This document shows, piece after piece, positions 38,014-51,530 of a DNA stretch of 64,000 bases. The notes under the pieces are model-generated. The model had not been told where the DNA came from. It was given only the letters and a program-made list of their open reading frames with translations, and did not search any database. Each line of letters opens with the position of its first letter. Position 1 is the first letter of the stretch. A program made the translations under genes and the position numbers. The stretch comes from Tomocerus qinae (Eukaryota; Arthropoda; Collembola; Entomobryomorpha; Tomoceridae): NCBI GenBank assembly GCA_020055645.1, contig CM034549.1:2046001-2110000 (forward strand), in the 5' to 3' direction.

Positions 38014-41000
38014 GGTGAAAACATTAATTACATTTGAAATATCACGTTGAGGGAATTATTACAAAAAATATTCTCAATTGTCTCAAGACAGTTACAGTGT
38101 GTGGATTGTTAACTGATCTGGTCTACGACGTATGTATGTGTGAAAGGACGATGGTTTTGGCTACGTAGTAGAAAGGAGCTATTTAGTGAGCCAGAGTTAA
38201 ATATCCGTATAGTGAATGAAGTCAAGTGAAGGACGTCAGGCAGTTGCTCGATGTGATTGCCTACATGCCTTGGGCTCTGTAAAACAGGAGGCTAAACTGG
38301 TGTAGACTGAGCTCTAGAGAATTTATTCTTCTGGTTATAGGATTTTCCATTGTGTCAGTGAGTGAAGTCAAGTGAGTGACTGAGAAGAAGTGTACGCAGG
38401 GAGTGCGGTCCTTCTGTTATTCAAAGCAAGTCGAGTGCGAGCGAGTCGAGCGAGATTTCTGTGTATGTACAAGTAACGACTCTTAAGTATGTATGTGTAA
38501 CTACTTATTATAAGTCTGCACTCATTCCAGATGGTGTTTCGTTGCCAGAAGAAATTAACAACGATTTTTCTTGTGGAGAGACGCTATTAAAACAAATGGA
38601 GGCTCGATGAGTCCTTTCACTCAATCTACATGCGTCTAAAATGTGCGTTCTTGCTTACTAATAGTAAATCTCCACTTTCACTCCACGATAAGTAAACAGA
38701 TCTCCCACTCCCTTCACTCACTCACCCAGGCAGTCACTCATGCCAAATCTCCTACACGTGCTCCTACTTTCATCCGTATTATCTTCCTCGGCTCCTCCAA
38801 ACATTTATCTACTCCTCCTCCAGTTTATAAACATTCACATAAAGAAGGTATTTTGGAATGCTAAATCTTATCTACTCTGACTGTGACCGTGGAAGATTTG
38901 GCGAACATTCCCGCCACGCAGTCTTTTTAATCTCTTCTAAGATTTTGTCTTACACATTCCATAGACTGGATGTCTGAATCACTGTTACAAAACACTCAAC
39001 ACTATTTCATGCTTTTATTAACAAAGAATTATGCAACTTTATTCAGAATTTCATTCGCCCTTTGATATGTAAATCAAAAAGTTAATAATTTATTTACGTT
39101 ACCTAAAATCTACGATACGGGCAGACATTTAAGAAATTTCAATACACTATAGGACTACTTTACAGCATTTATTCAGTCTTAATGGAAATAAGTAGGATAT
39201 AATGTAGGTCTAATTGCCCATTATAATGATAAATGCAGAATAAATTGAATTAACTGTAAATGTAAATATACATTTAGTTGAAGGGTTGTGCACTCTCAAA
39301 GTATTTTATGAAAGAAGCAGAGTTATGGTTTTGAAAACTCTTTTCGCTCATGTGAGTCTGGAAAGTTCAAGTTTAAAGAAATATTGCAAAAGTTTTTCGT
39401 GAAATGAATATTCAGGTAATTATCATGCATAACTGAGTGCACATTGTCCATTATTGTAATAATAAGAAGGGAAGTTAGCGTAGCTTATCGACATCTCTCT
39501 CGCAGTTGCTCTTGCAAAGATTGCAGATGTGCAGTGCATGTAGTACTATCCACAATAAGCCTTTTGAGTATTAGCATAAAGATTGTAGAGGGTAGAGAAG
39601 GAGATAATAGAAAACACTCGGATTTCGAGAGAGGAGATTTGAATTCAATGCATAGCTAAAGCAAACACAAGCTTGGTCCATGTACTAACTACGGATCAAT
39701 ACCCATCTGAATTTTCCATAGAATATTCATTGTGTGAAAAAGAAGAACTTGTGTACTTTGTCTATCTATTTGTCACTGTGACAAACTATTGAAGAAATGC
39801 AATCCATTTGCTGCCACTGCTGCACTGACAAAGCAAAGGAGTAAAAGCAAATGTATTTTTCGATTTTTCTATTTGAAAGTTTAAAGAGCTGCTTTTAGAA
39901 ACGGCTTGTTGCTCTACTGCTTACGTGACGAAACTGGTAATCCTCTCGAATAAGTACTCGCTTCTACCTTGCTGAAATATTGATGAAAAGCTTTGGGAGT
40001 GGAGTGGCTACATTTACGATAAGTGCATTTTACAATACTTGACTTCGTGTTAATACCTACTAATTAATAATACATATCCTACAAAAACAACATGTGCTCA
40101 CTTTCACTTCATACTTTCCCTAAATACCACATTTCTGTTTTATTTTGTAGTGAATTATGTATAAAACTACCTAATTATCTAACTAACCATTTTACTGAGG
40201 AAAATGCATGTCTATAAGTGTATGAGAATGTGGTGAACTTTCTTCATTTTCAAATTTCTTTTCTAACATAAATTCGTATTATTCAGTTCTAAAATATTTT
40301 ACATGAAGTTATTTAAAAGGAAGACTTACCTAATGTAAACTTGTGTCATTACCCATGACGTAACATTCTTTGAATAATAACAATACTTAGTCATAAAAAC
40401 AATTTCCTGTAGTTGACAGTCAACCTAAATCTGTATGTAACTGACTGTGAATATGCTTCATGTAGCTACCTTGGTATGTTCATAACTTTTGGACCACTTC
40501 GTTCTCTCCATACAGTATTTGTGTGCAATTGCTTTTTGCATTGCATTTCAACTTTTGTCAACTAGGTTTTTCAGAATCCTTTATTATTTAGCATTGTTTA
40601 ATGTTTAATGTAACGAAATTGAGTTGCTATTTTTGATACTTGGTATAAGTATAGTATGACAGTACTACATAATAATATTTTCTCTGTAAAAGATCTTGGA
40701 ATTTAGAAACTAGATTTTGATTGTAATGCAGTGACATTTTAGAATTTCTTTGATTGTAAAATTTCACATTCCATGTCACAAAGCAGTTGGTTTGTATTGG
40801 ATGATGAATGGTAGTTTTGTTATTTGTTCAGCGACATGTAATTTCAAGCAGACAATGGAATCAAGGGCGGAATTTCAGGAATTGAAATGAATCAGATGGG
40901 CAAGAGTGTCTGGTACTAAATAATAGTTATATATAGATAGTACCAACATTAAGTGTGACGAATAGTGATGCGAAATGCATATTTATGAGCCAGAGGAGGC

Positions 41001-44000
41001 CAAATTCTGGGAAATATCGGCAAAAGCTATTATAGCTAGAAACTAGAGTGGCATATGCTAACTCATGTCCACTTGCAATGTTTTACGCTGGAGCATTGTT
41101 CGAAAATGCAGAAGTAGAGTAAGCCCACTGAAAGAAACCCTTTGCAACTATTTACCTACAGATTGCATAAGCATCTGCATACATGTAGGTATCTGCAAAA
41201 TTCATTTGTGTATAGATACAGACTCACAGAGATGGAATTCACATCGCAGTAGTGGTCGTAGTCAGTAATTATTCTTGCATCTGCTAATTATTTATATCCC
41301 ATGATAAGCCGTGTATACAGTGGTTCCAGATGAAAGCGGTTTCCGTATAAACAAAAGCAGTTTAATGGATGAGATAGTTATACAAATAAGAAGAATGCAG
41401 CAAAAGATGAGAATCCTCATTTTCTTTTACATCTCTGTGTTTACAGTTCATTTTACATAAGTATATGAATGTAGGTTAGTGCTGTGTGACTGCGTTAACA
41501 CTCTTTGGCACTGCTGTAGATGCTGAAGGGGAGTGGAGGAGAGCAAAAGTCGTAATAAGTAATACATAACAGACAGACAGACAGGCACTTAATATTATAT
41601 GAGTACTCACTCATTGTACATTTCTTCATTCACTAAAATATAAAGTCAGAGGCTGACATGACATGTTCTCCAACATTTAATATAAAGAGTAGAGCACGAC
41701 TATTCAACACGTTATGCTAAGGATCATTTAACCCCAGAAGAATCCTAATGTATAATACAGTTTATACATAATATATGAAATGAGTTGAATCATAGGCCAA
41801 CTTCCTTAGTCCCTAGCCACAAAACAGTTTCATAGCTCAAGACGTTCCAGTAGTATTGCAATAAAACGTGGTATGAGAATAACTACTGTATACTCAATAC
41901 TCACATAAACTGGATTCTCCTTGATAAAGTAGATCCCTACTAGCATGAGTATCAGTAAAGTATCAGACAAATGCCTTTCGTAGTATTACGAAATGGAGTC
42001 CATGTTCAAAGGTCTTTCTGTAGGAATTGCAATAGGAATGAGTAAAGTATTCTGAATCATTGCAGACTTAAATAGAAATAAACTTGTTCTTATTCCTCCA
42101 ACAATTAGGACAATTAAATATTGAGAACTATTTACACGAAGATTTACTCTGGAATCGAGAAATGCTAATTACGTAGGTCTATGCTTTGAACCTATTGATG
42201 CATATTCAGTTCTGCCAAGATTGTAAACGAAGCAGGAGACACGACAGGAACAGATTCGTACAAATTGGGTTAAATCCTCCATTCGGGAAACAGAGCCAGA
42301 AAAAGAAGAAGACTGCCTCAATGGAAACGACAACAATGGGGCATCAGTGCAGTAGTGTGCCTACGTATACATCCATACCAAACAGCAATTTGACTAAATA
42401 TGAATTACAACCGGTGAGAAGAGATTTATTTATTTTGCTAATTATATAAAGCTGATTTGACACTGAACAAATAAAACTAATGAATAAGTCTCTCATCTCG
42501 TGACTCTGAGTCTAAGCACATCTACTACCTTGCTTGGGTTGGCAAATATTTACTCAAAAGGCCAAGTTTTCCTTCCACGTCTACTACATATATCGTTACA
42601 GTCTCAAAAGTGATCAAGCAGCTATCCGTACACATGATACACATTTAATGATATTTATGCGCAATTTCTATGTCACAAAGATTATGGCCGCGCGTTCTAC
42701 GCACACTTAAATTTATTCGAAAATTTATTTTCGAAGGGTGAGTATCTGTGATGAGGATATGAAATGGTATGAAAATGTATCAGTTGCTCGATGGCTTGGA
42801 ATCATGAAAGTTTTGGGACTTTACCAATAAAAACGCTCGGTTGCCTCTCTCGGCCATTTACAGGTTAATTCAATTTACCTAAACAGTTTTCTATAGAAGA
42901 GCGCGGAGTGATTTATGCTGCTCTGTTGTAGAGAGAGTCTTCTTATCTATAACTTTTAACCCTTCTTCACCGGGACTTTGTAAACTGTATGGTAATATAT
43001 TTAGTTGGTAACTCTGTAATGTACTTTGTGTGTAGGGGTAAGAGGATTTGGTTCGTGCAGAGTAGAAATTACTGGAGAAAAGGATGAGACATTGTGTAGT
43101 ATTTGGCAGGCAGCCTGTGTCTTCGACTTTCCTTCCCATCTCTATTGTTCTTCCAAGTGACTGGATACAAAAGCAGTGGGCACAAGGGAAACTTCCCCAC
43201 AGGAACTGAGTGGAGACTTTTAAATTAAACAAAATGGCTCGGATAAGAAGGGACCTGACCCAGTCAAGAGAACTACTCCGAGCTGGTAAAGGAAGGAGAA
43301 AGGAACATGCAAGTCCTAGTTAGACGCATATAGAAATGGCCGGGACGTAGCCACCCGCTGTGAAATAGATGAATGAGTCCAAGAAACTTTCTCAGATTAG
43401 ATAAATAACGTGGAGAGAGATATCTGACTAATCTACAAGCAAGGAATGAATCGGACAAAGGAATACCTATATAAATTATTTCTTTGAAGTTGTCTATAAG
43501 CATATCCTTTCGTTCTGGTCTGCAGCTCTTGGTCGTTGATGTTAAGATCTGCAGAGACACGTAAATCTAAATGTTTTCGGAAGGGAGTTGATTTTTTCAA
43601 AAAGGGGTTTACGTTCCGTGTCGTGAGTACTGGAGCAAGGACATGTCATAAAACTGTTGCACGTACTGAGAACGAGCTGTAAAAATCTACTGGCAAGGCT
43701 TCCTCTTCGGCCGTTATTGGCCACACAGCAGTGTCTGAAATGATGTCGAGGGAAGAGACGAGTGGGTTATTACGTCGGTGTGTGCAGTCCGGCTGTCGGC
43801 ATTTCGGTGCACAACTTATATGTTAGTGGGCCAGATCAGTCCAACTATAAAAATATATTGCGGGTAATTTGTCACGGTTACCACAGTCTAGTCACTACGA
43901 CCCGAGTACTTTAAGACTCACCCACTCTCACTACCCGGCACTGACCAAAGTCTTAACTCTAACCATTATTGCTCCAATTTCAGTGATAAATACTGCAATT

Positions 44001-47000
44001 CGATGTAGCCAACAGCTCATGTAGTATGAACAGTTATTGCACGTACGACATTCTTCTATCAGTCACACCTTTTAATAATATTTATCAGTGTCTCTTTAAC
44101 TTCTAACTCTAAATTCCTGGTTTTATTATTAAGTGTTCATCTGCAATGATTGCTTTTTACTGTGTTGCCTAACGTGTCGTCGTTGGGTTTTCCAGATTTA
44201 GCGGGTGAATATGTAGAAAGTAAGAAATAACTTTAACCATTAAAAATTTTATCTTATTAATTTTGCCGCTATTCAATAACTAGTACCAAGCCTACGCAAT
44301 TCTGTTGTAGAGAGTAATTTGCATTGCAATGGAGAAAGTTTGTGAGTTATTTCAGATTCTGGTACTATATTTGCAGAATGTATTTACTTTTCTCCGGTGC
44401 GGCTTCATGTGTATGTTTAATGATAGAAATGAACATTGATGTGGTGTTGGATGTCCTTTCTATTCTGATGGTGTTTTTAGGTATGTGTGCGGAGAGCTTT
44501 GATGTATTAGTGACACTCTTGTTCCCAGAAAAACCTCATCTGAAAGTACGTCAATGTCAACGAGTGAGTGGTAGTAAAATAATCTCAATTTTATGCTTGT
44601 ACGATTGAGCTGACGTTAACAGGTTATCTCTGCCTGTGCTGAATGCCTAACACAGAAATCAAGTTCTGGTTGGTTAGAAAGATGAGTGAGATTTTGCAAT
44701 TGCTGTCTGAAAGTTCGCACATTTGAAACGAGATTTTCATTATTTAGGCCGGGTGAAAGAGATTTGAGAATACTTTTACCAACTTGAACCTGTGAGCATC
44801 AAAAGAGTGGAAAGTAGGGCTGATATTCTTTCCAAGGATTTTACTTGGAAAACGTAAAAAGTTTTGTTAATTAAATACACTCCTGTCCAACGTGTCAGTT
44901 GGCTGTGCGATTGGCATTTTGAACACTGCAGTGATTGTGAGAGTGAGTGACGACTCGGCGTGCTTTAATTACATGGCCAATCTGATGTCACAACTTTGTC
45001 GCTCCATACTAACAGCCTATAATTATTAGCGCCTTTTGCATCTGGGTGCAGGGGATTGCTACTGAGCAGTGCTTAACTGTTTCGATTAACTCTGTGAGTA
45101 CACAGCTTACTGCGTTAATGTGTTCATATGGAACTTCATTGACTAACTTAAGCGTCTCCGTGGCAGTCAGAGCCATTGTAAATGGATCTCGCAGCTGTTT
45201 CCGCATATCTATATACCTACTTATAGTATACTACGGATTTGGACGTACTACGCTTATTGCTAATGTAACTCTAGCCTATTTATTTACTGACTGACATTAT
45301 TTCACTAGTCAAGCAAGCTCCAGTCAGCCGCCGGAAAAAACAACAAATTTTTTGCCTCCTCGTTAGATGCTATTAATAGATAAGAGGAGATGTGAAACAG
45401 ATAAAAGTACAATACAGATTGTACGTACTTAAAGTGATGTTGGCTCGCGATCTCCGTAGCTCTGCATAGTTAATGTGTCAGTGTTGTAGCATACTGCACG
45501 ATTATCTGCTCTGTCTGTGGCTTCAGAGCAATTCAGATTTCTTTGCAGAACATAGCATGTCATTGTGCACAGATGTCGGATGCCACAAGAGGAAGAGCAT
45601 CTCTGAACACACTCTAATAACCCAGCACAGAATGATTGTCAACATTATTCTGTCGTGGGAAATAGATGCACTGTAATAATAAAAAATGAACTCACGACGT
45701 GATGTAACCCACCAGAGTTTGCTCAACCTGCCCTTTCACACTTAAACACAGAGCGATGTTGTTCATTTTTTATAAATAAACTCTTTGGGGACGATAAGTA
45801 AATAATTCGGATACGTACGTAGTGTGTATTACACCCCAGTAAGTCATGTATAATTATCTTAAGTGCATTACTGAACGTCACTGATGCATTAACATTAGTG
45901 TAGGTGTACCTTACATTCGGGATACATAGGTATAAACGACAATGTAGACCTAGAACGATAATACTACTACATGTTACATAATTCTATGACTCAAGCCAAA
46001 ATCAAAAGCTTCTCACAGTCTATTGGTTCGTGTTTCTACATTATCCTCTTTGCTTTAGAATGAACATACTGGGAACAGTAGAGTGCAGTAAATATTAATT
46101 ATATAGTACACCCAATGGAAAGTATATGTACATCATTCTGTTTGATTGTAGGCATTAAATCTTTAACGGGATTACTGGGGATTTTGTAGAGAGAGAGAGT
46201 TTCATTCCTACCGTCATGAAATATTCAGAGGAAACAATAACGTGCGCATTAGCATTGAAATTTCCTAAATAATAGAAATAGTAGTATATATGATTGTATT
46301 AGGTATTAAGACACACAATAGTAGCATTAGCACTAAGTTAGTAACTCCTGAGCTATGGATGTACATTGGCAGCCGTTGCATAAGATAAGGTAGTCGAAAT
46401 TGTTTTGGCAAAGGTATAGAATATAGTTAGCTAATCTTAGAGAATGACAATGGCAGAGTAAGTGAAGCAAGTAAATTCAATGCGTATGTAATTCTCGTAA
46501 GTTGAGTAAAGACACGTGTGCGGGTTCTGTGACCTCAAAACCAAGAGACCATGACTTTCTCCTATCACAGGTCGCTCGCTCAGGTCACATAAAATTAACT
46601 CGGCCCCCCTTTCATCAGATGACAGTGCGGCGAACTCCAATCAGCGAATGCTGGCCACGTATAACCGCGTACGCTACCGTAATAACTCTAACAACAACAG
46701 AAGTATATCTCCTCATGGATGTACATTTAAAGAATTATGTCAACTCGACCTAATTATGACATTCGCCACCAAGAGTAAATACGGGTGTATATTATAATAG
46801 TGAATTACACTAATGAATTTTTATCTCTGAGGCTGATGAACGTTAAATCCTAAAGTAGTTTTAAAACTTGGGGGCCCTAATTTCGGTATTTACGGCGTTT
46901 TGGACGTGAACTGTCATTGTCCTATACACGCACAAGTAAATATAGAGGAACATAAAACCGAGGGTGGGTATCTTCTTTCTTGTTGCGTGGTATAGTTTCT

Positions 47001-50000
47001 TTCAGTTTCTATTCTTAATGAACTGTTCATTTTCAGTAGGCGTGTCGAACTAAAGTCAAACTACTGAAACTACCAATTTCGTCTTCATTTGACCAAAGTT
47101 GAGACGCACTAAGAAAGATGTGCAAATGTACAAAGAGAGATATTCTTCGGTATAATAAAACTTGCAGCCAAGGATTCTCTCTGTTCGTTACCTTTGTTAG
47201 TCTTTTGTGTTATTAGTCTCTGTATTCTTCTCCGACTGTTATTTAATGTTGAGAAACGAAGTTAATTATCGTCTGATCTGGCACGAATCGACTTTAATTC
47301 TTGGCAACTTTTATTAGAGTTGTCCCATTATGATTTACCATAATAATTACATAGTATGAACGAGGGGAAAGACTGGCATCCTTGAGATAACGAAATCTGT
47401 CTATCAGCCTTTAGTAGCAGAAAATATATAATGCAACGTAGGCAGAATAGAAATACTCCTACATGGAATGGGATTGATGAATGTGAGCATAACAAGTGTC
47501 TGTTTGAGTCTGTTAGTGTAAAATAGGGTTGAGGACAGGTTACTCTGCAGACTTGAAGGAAACCTGTGGTGAGCTCAGCAAGTGTGAGAGTGAGCAGAAA
47601 ATAATTGTTTGTCTCTAATCCCCCTGTGAATGGAATGGTCTGTTGGATCTCTCTCTCTGTCTGAAATGTCCTTCTCTGTCTTGGCTACAGCATCCCAATT
47701 TCGATCTGATACTTCAACCCCAATCTCAACCTAAACCTCTTAGACAAACCACCGCCTGTGTTTACTCTATTTACAGTACTTACTAGCCAACTACTATATC
47801 ATAGGTAAAAGTATAGTCAGAATATAGATGAATCAGATGCATAGAAGAGATAAACAGATGAATCATATAAATAACAGGAGTATGCTATAGACAGTATAAA
47901 AGGGTATTATTATAATAATATAATACAAGTCACTACGGATAGAGAAATCGTGAACTTGCTAAAAGAAAGAGTGGGACTGAAATGAATTTCGAAGTGACGT
48001 GAGTGCAACGAATGTTATCTTTCAAATTGGTTGACTTGACTTTCTTTTCCAAGGACTTTGTCGTATGGATTATCTCGAGGAACACATGCTCCGTACCATT
48101 GCAATCCAATAAAATAGAAAATAATGGGAAGAACTCTCAAAGGAAAATAGGCTCAGAAACAAAAGGTAGATAACAACCACTCGTTTTTCAATAGCAAAAT
48201 AAATATCTCCAGCTCTGGCTTGGCAGATACAAATTGTCAATTTGACTTTCTATATGGGGAAGGGTAATGGAAAAAGAAATGGATGTTATTTAAAATAAAA
48301 TTTGAGTATTCGCCAATCACACGCCCATAGCCTTGATCATCTGAGGAGGTAATATCTTGTCCAAGATCATACGGACAATTAATTCACAAATGTGAAAGTG
48401 AAAGCAAAGGTGAAAGGTTATGGGATAAATCTCGATATTTATGTAATGCTCTATTTTAAATGTGATATTGGGGAAATCACTTTGAGTGGGGAATTCATAT
48501 ACAGACTCGAATAAGCTGTACTTGTGCTTCCTGCAATTGAAAGTATTCAGTTGGAGATAGTAAGAAAGTAGTAGTGAGTACTTGGGGAGTTCTTATTGTG
48601 ATTATTGGTGCTCAAGTGGTAATATGGAAAGACATAAATATTATTTTATATTTGAGTTGGCAGTTGGAGAGATGTGGAGTAGTGGGGCTAAATGGGTCTA
48701 TTATTTTGTACATTCCCATTCGACTCTTCCTTCCTGTTCCGACAAAGTCACACAGTCACTGGCAGATAGGTGCTCTTTCACCGCCTGATTTGTGCTGGGC
48801 AGGAACTAATATTCTCACTGGGCTATAAATATATAGACTCCCCACGCTTAAGTAAACTAAAGGCCGATTCGATTGTCAAGCCCGTCTGATTTTGACAAGA
48901 GTTATATCCATCATAAAAATTTTCCTGGAGATTCTTTCTTGCAGGGGGTGAACACTTTCTAAGTGGCTCTGTTCTCTCAGTGCCCATTTAGCCCTAGCCA
49001 CTTATAGTCCTGCCTGCATGTCTACGATGTTACTAGTACTAGCTCTGTTCTACATACATACATAGAATTACTTGCACGTCAGCACTCAACGAGATTCCTG
49101 GAGTCTGGAAATCTGTTCTTCTGAGAAGGGAAATGGGGATCGAGTTTCCCCTTCTGTTTACTCACCATATGTATGCACATATTATATAGAACTACTTTAT
49201 TAATGTACTGTGTGCGTGTGACAAGAGGCATAAGGACTTCTTGAACTAGTAACCGTATACTATAGAGGTATAATAGGATGTGTTTGTGTGGCTGTGGTGG
49301 CTGGTACAGGGAAATGGATTGAGATGAGGTAGTTGTGCACGTGGCAAAAACATCTATAATGTAGTATACATTTATGTTACATTTACAGAGTTTCTACACG
49401 CGGTTGGTTGGCCACTTGAGGAGGAGAATAATATTCCAATAGTTAGGTTCACTCTCTGCTTTAACAGTCTTTATGTATTCGCACTCAGGGACATGGAAAT
49501 GCGTTCACATTCACCTTCCATTCCTCTGCGTCTTGTTTTGATAATAGACATTGGTATTCTCCGTAAGTAGTAAGTATCTTCACGAAAATCTCCAAATATC
49601 AAAGTAAGGTAAGCATAGGGCGTAAGTGCCTACTTATCCTATCAAGACACACGACGGCCTTCTTCCCCCACCTACCTACATACCTACTTACTCCATAATA
49701 ACATTACGCAGCAGTATGGAGTGGAGTGTATTTGTGTAATAGCAGTAGACATTGCTGTACATACATGTAGCGATATTTGAAGTTCTGTAGTGCGTTCCAG
49801 ATAAAATGTTTCTCTTCTGCTGGCTCAACCAGAAATTATGGCTATTCTGGAATGGCGACTCGAGACCAAGTCAGAGTCCAGACGAGCCATTCCGGAAGTC
49901 AACTTCTACAGAACGAATAGCCACAGAGCCCAAACGAAACCATCTCAATTGACTTGGGATGGGACTCTACAGCTGTGTACGTGTGTAGTACTTAAAAGTG

Positions 50001-51230
50001 GATCCATGCATGCTCCGATGCTTCTCTCTGTCTTTTGTTATGGTATACAAAATATGTCCCGTGCACACACCCAGAATTCAATATGCACGCACTTTTCATG
50101 AAATTCAGATCTGAAGAACAAACACACAGCTGTGCTTTCAATAACAATCTCAGTACAATCCTACCAAGACCCTAAAAATATATTTTTGGCACTAAATAAT
50201 AATAATAACACTTCTCTCTGTTGCAAGGGTGAAAATAAAAATATTTTTCCACGAAATCTGCAGAGAATGGTTTTGGAAGTGGCGAACGCCTTTCCATTGT
50301 CTACGTCATTGAGAACAATGAGGCTGAGTTAACAGAGGAAATGTTTGGGATTTGATGTGAGAAAGGTGAAAGTAAATGTGCATCCCACTGTGAAGATATT
50401 GCTCGAGATTACCCGCGGAAAGAGATAGGAAGAGATAAAAATAAAGAAAACGGAAAGTATTTATTGGAAAACGATTTCTGGGAGATGGGATAATGCGACT
50501 TTTCAACTTTGTCCATCCTCACAAAGAAATTCAGTCGACTGTGCACTTTTTATTTGATTCCCAGCTTTGAACTTGCCATTGACACAAATTAAATGGAAGA
50601 TTTTGGTTTCCCTTTGTAAACTTGACACCACAAACTCAGCCACTCTAATACCAACGACTACCTGTGAAGAACGATGACGGTGACGCTATTCAGAATCAAA
50701 TCAAAGCAATGAAAGGAAGATTTTCTAACTTGACTTTTTTATTTGTTGGTCCTTGCAGTGAACAAACATTCCCTCAGTTAGTAATACTGCACTGTAAGAT
50801 GCAGGTACTTATTCCTGGATGGATGTGATTGGATCCTTCTTCTTCTCTTACAACAAATGAATTTCTCTGTATCTTTCCCCAAACAACTATTATTACCCTC
50901 CGTCTTCAAAGCTGTCTGTTACAATTTATCTTGTCGTTTCTTTTCATCCCTCCGTTCTCATAAATCCTGAGTATATCACAATATATGTAATTCTATGACG
51001 CATTTTGTTTCCAAGCAAGAAATAACTCAACTCATTTGTTCAATTCTGTCTGTAACACAATCGGTATGCAGAATTGGGATTATTATCATGGGTTAGTCAT
51101 GCAAAATGTCAAACGAGGACATCTTGACTTCATCGAATCTTAGGAAAATAAAATCTACTATGAAAAATTCTTCGTACCTATTATAATTACAAATGGTGTC
51201 AGTTTAGAGAATTTAGATCAGGGTTTTGCT

Positions 51231-51522
51231 CAGTGTTTGGTGACCAGCCGGCTGGTCGGTTAAAATGACCGGCTAAAATGGCAGGCCGGCTGGTTGAAAT
51301 TCTTTGTTAGCCAGAAATCAGCCAAATGGCCATGGGCAGATAAATAGTCAAATTGGGCTACGTGAACTGCGAAAATCATCCTTGATTTGGCGGGGAAAAC
51401 CACGATTTTTGGCCATTTTGGCCACTAATAATTTCAGCCACTTTAGCCGGCTGGCTGGGGAAAATCATTTTTAGCCGGCTGGCTGGTCAAAATCATTTTT
51501 AGCCGGTTAAAATGGAACACTA
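51231..51522. mobile_element. hAT-like MITE with CCGGCTGG repeats, 292 bp
   Basis: It starts CAGTGTT and ends AACACTA, flanked by GTTTTGCT (51223-51230) and GTTTTGTT (51523-51530), an 8-bp duplication with one change. GACCAGCCGGCTGGTC at 51242-51257 is a perfect 16-base palindrome. Two 28-base direct repeats (51445-51472 and 51473-51500, each starting AGCCGGCTGGCTGG) and a partial third lie by the right end. Inverted subterminal motifs (GGTTAAAATG and CCGGC) face each other. Non-autonomous; no coding. Confidence 0.72.
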
Positions 51523-51530
51523 GTTTTGTT

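Larger units (their letters stand above)
33248..51222. other. 18-kb gene desert, possibly within the receptor's upstream intron
   Basis: Apart from a short inverted repeat at 37949-38013, a CAGA microsatellite at about 41571-41585 and unconvincing open frames up to 113 codons, nothing is recognised. The splice acceptor at 53824 implies a receptor exon somewhere upstream, so some or all of this stretch could be intron 5' of the coding region. That is inference. Confidence 0.4.

Noticed and set aside
42891-43232. 113-codon open frame on the - strand
   Set aside because: No motif, no splice context, and adjacent minus frames of similar quality suggest compositional chance.
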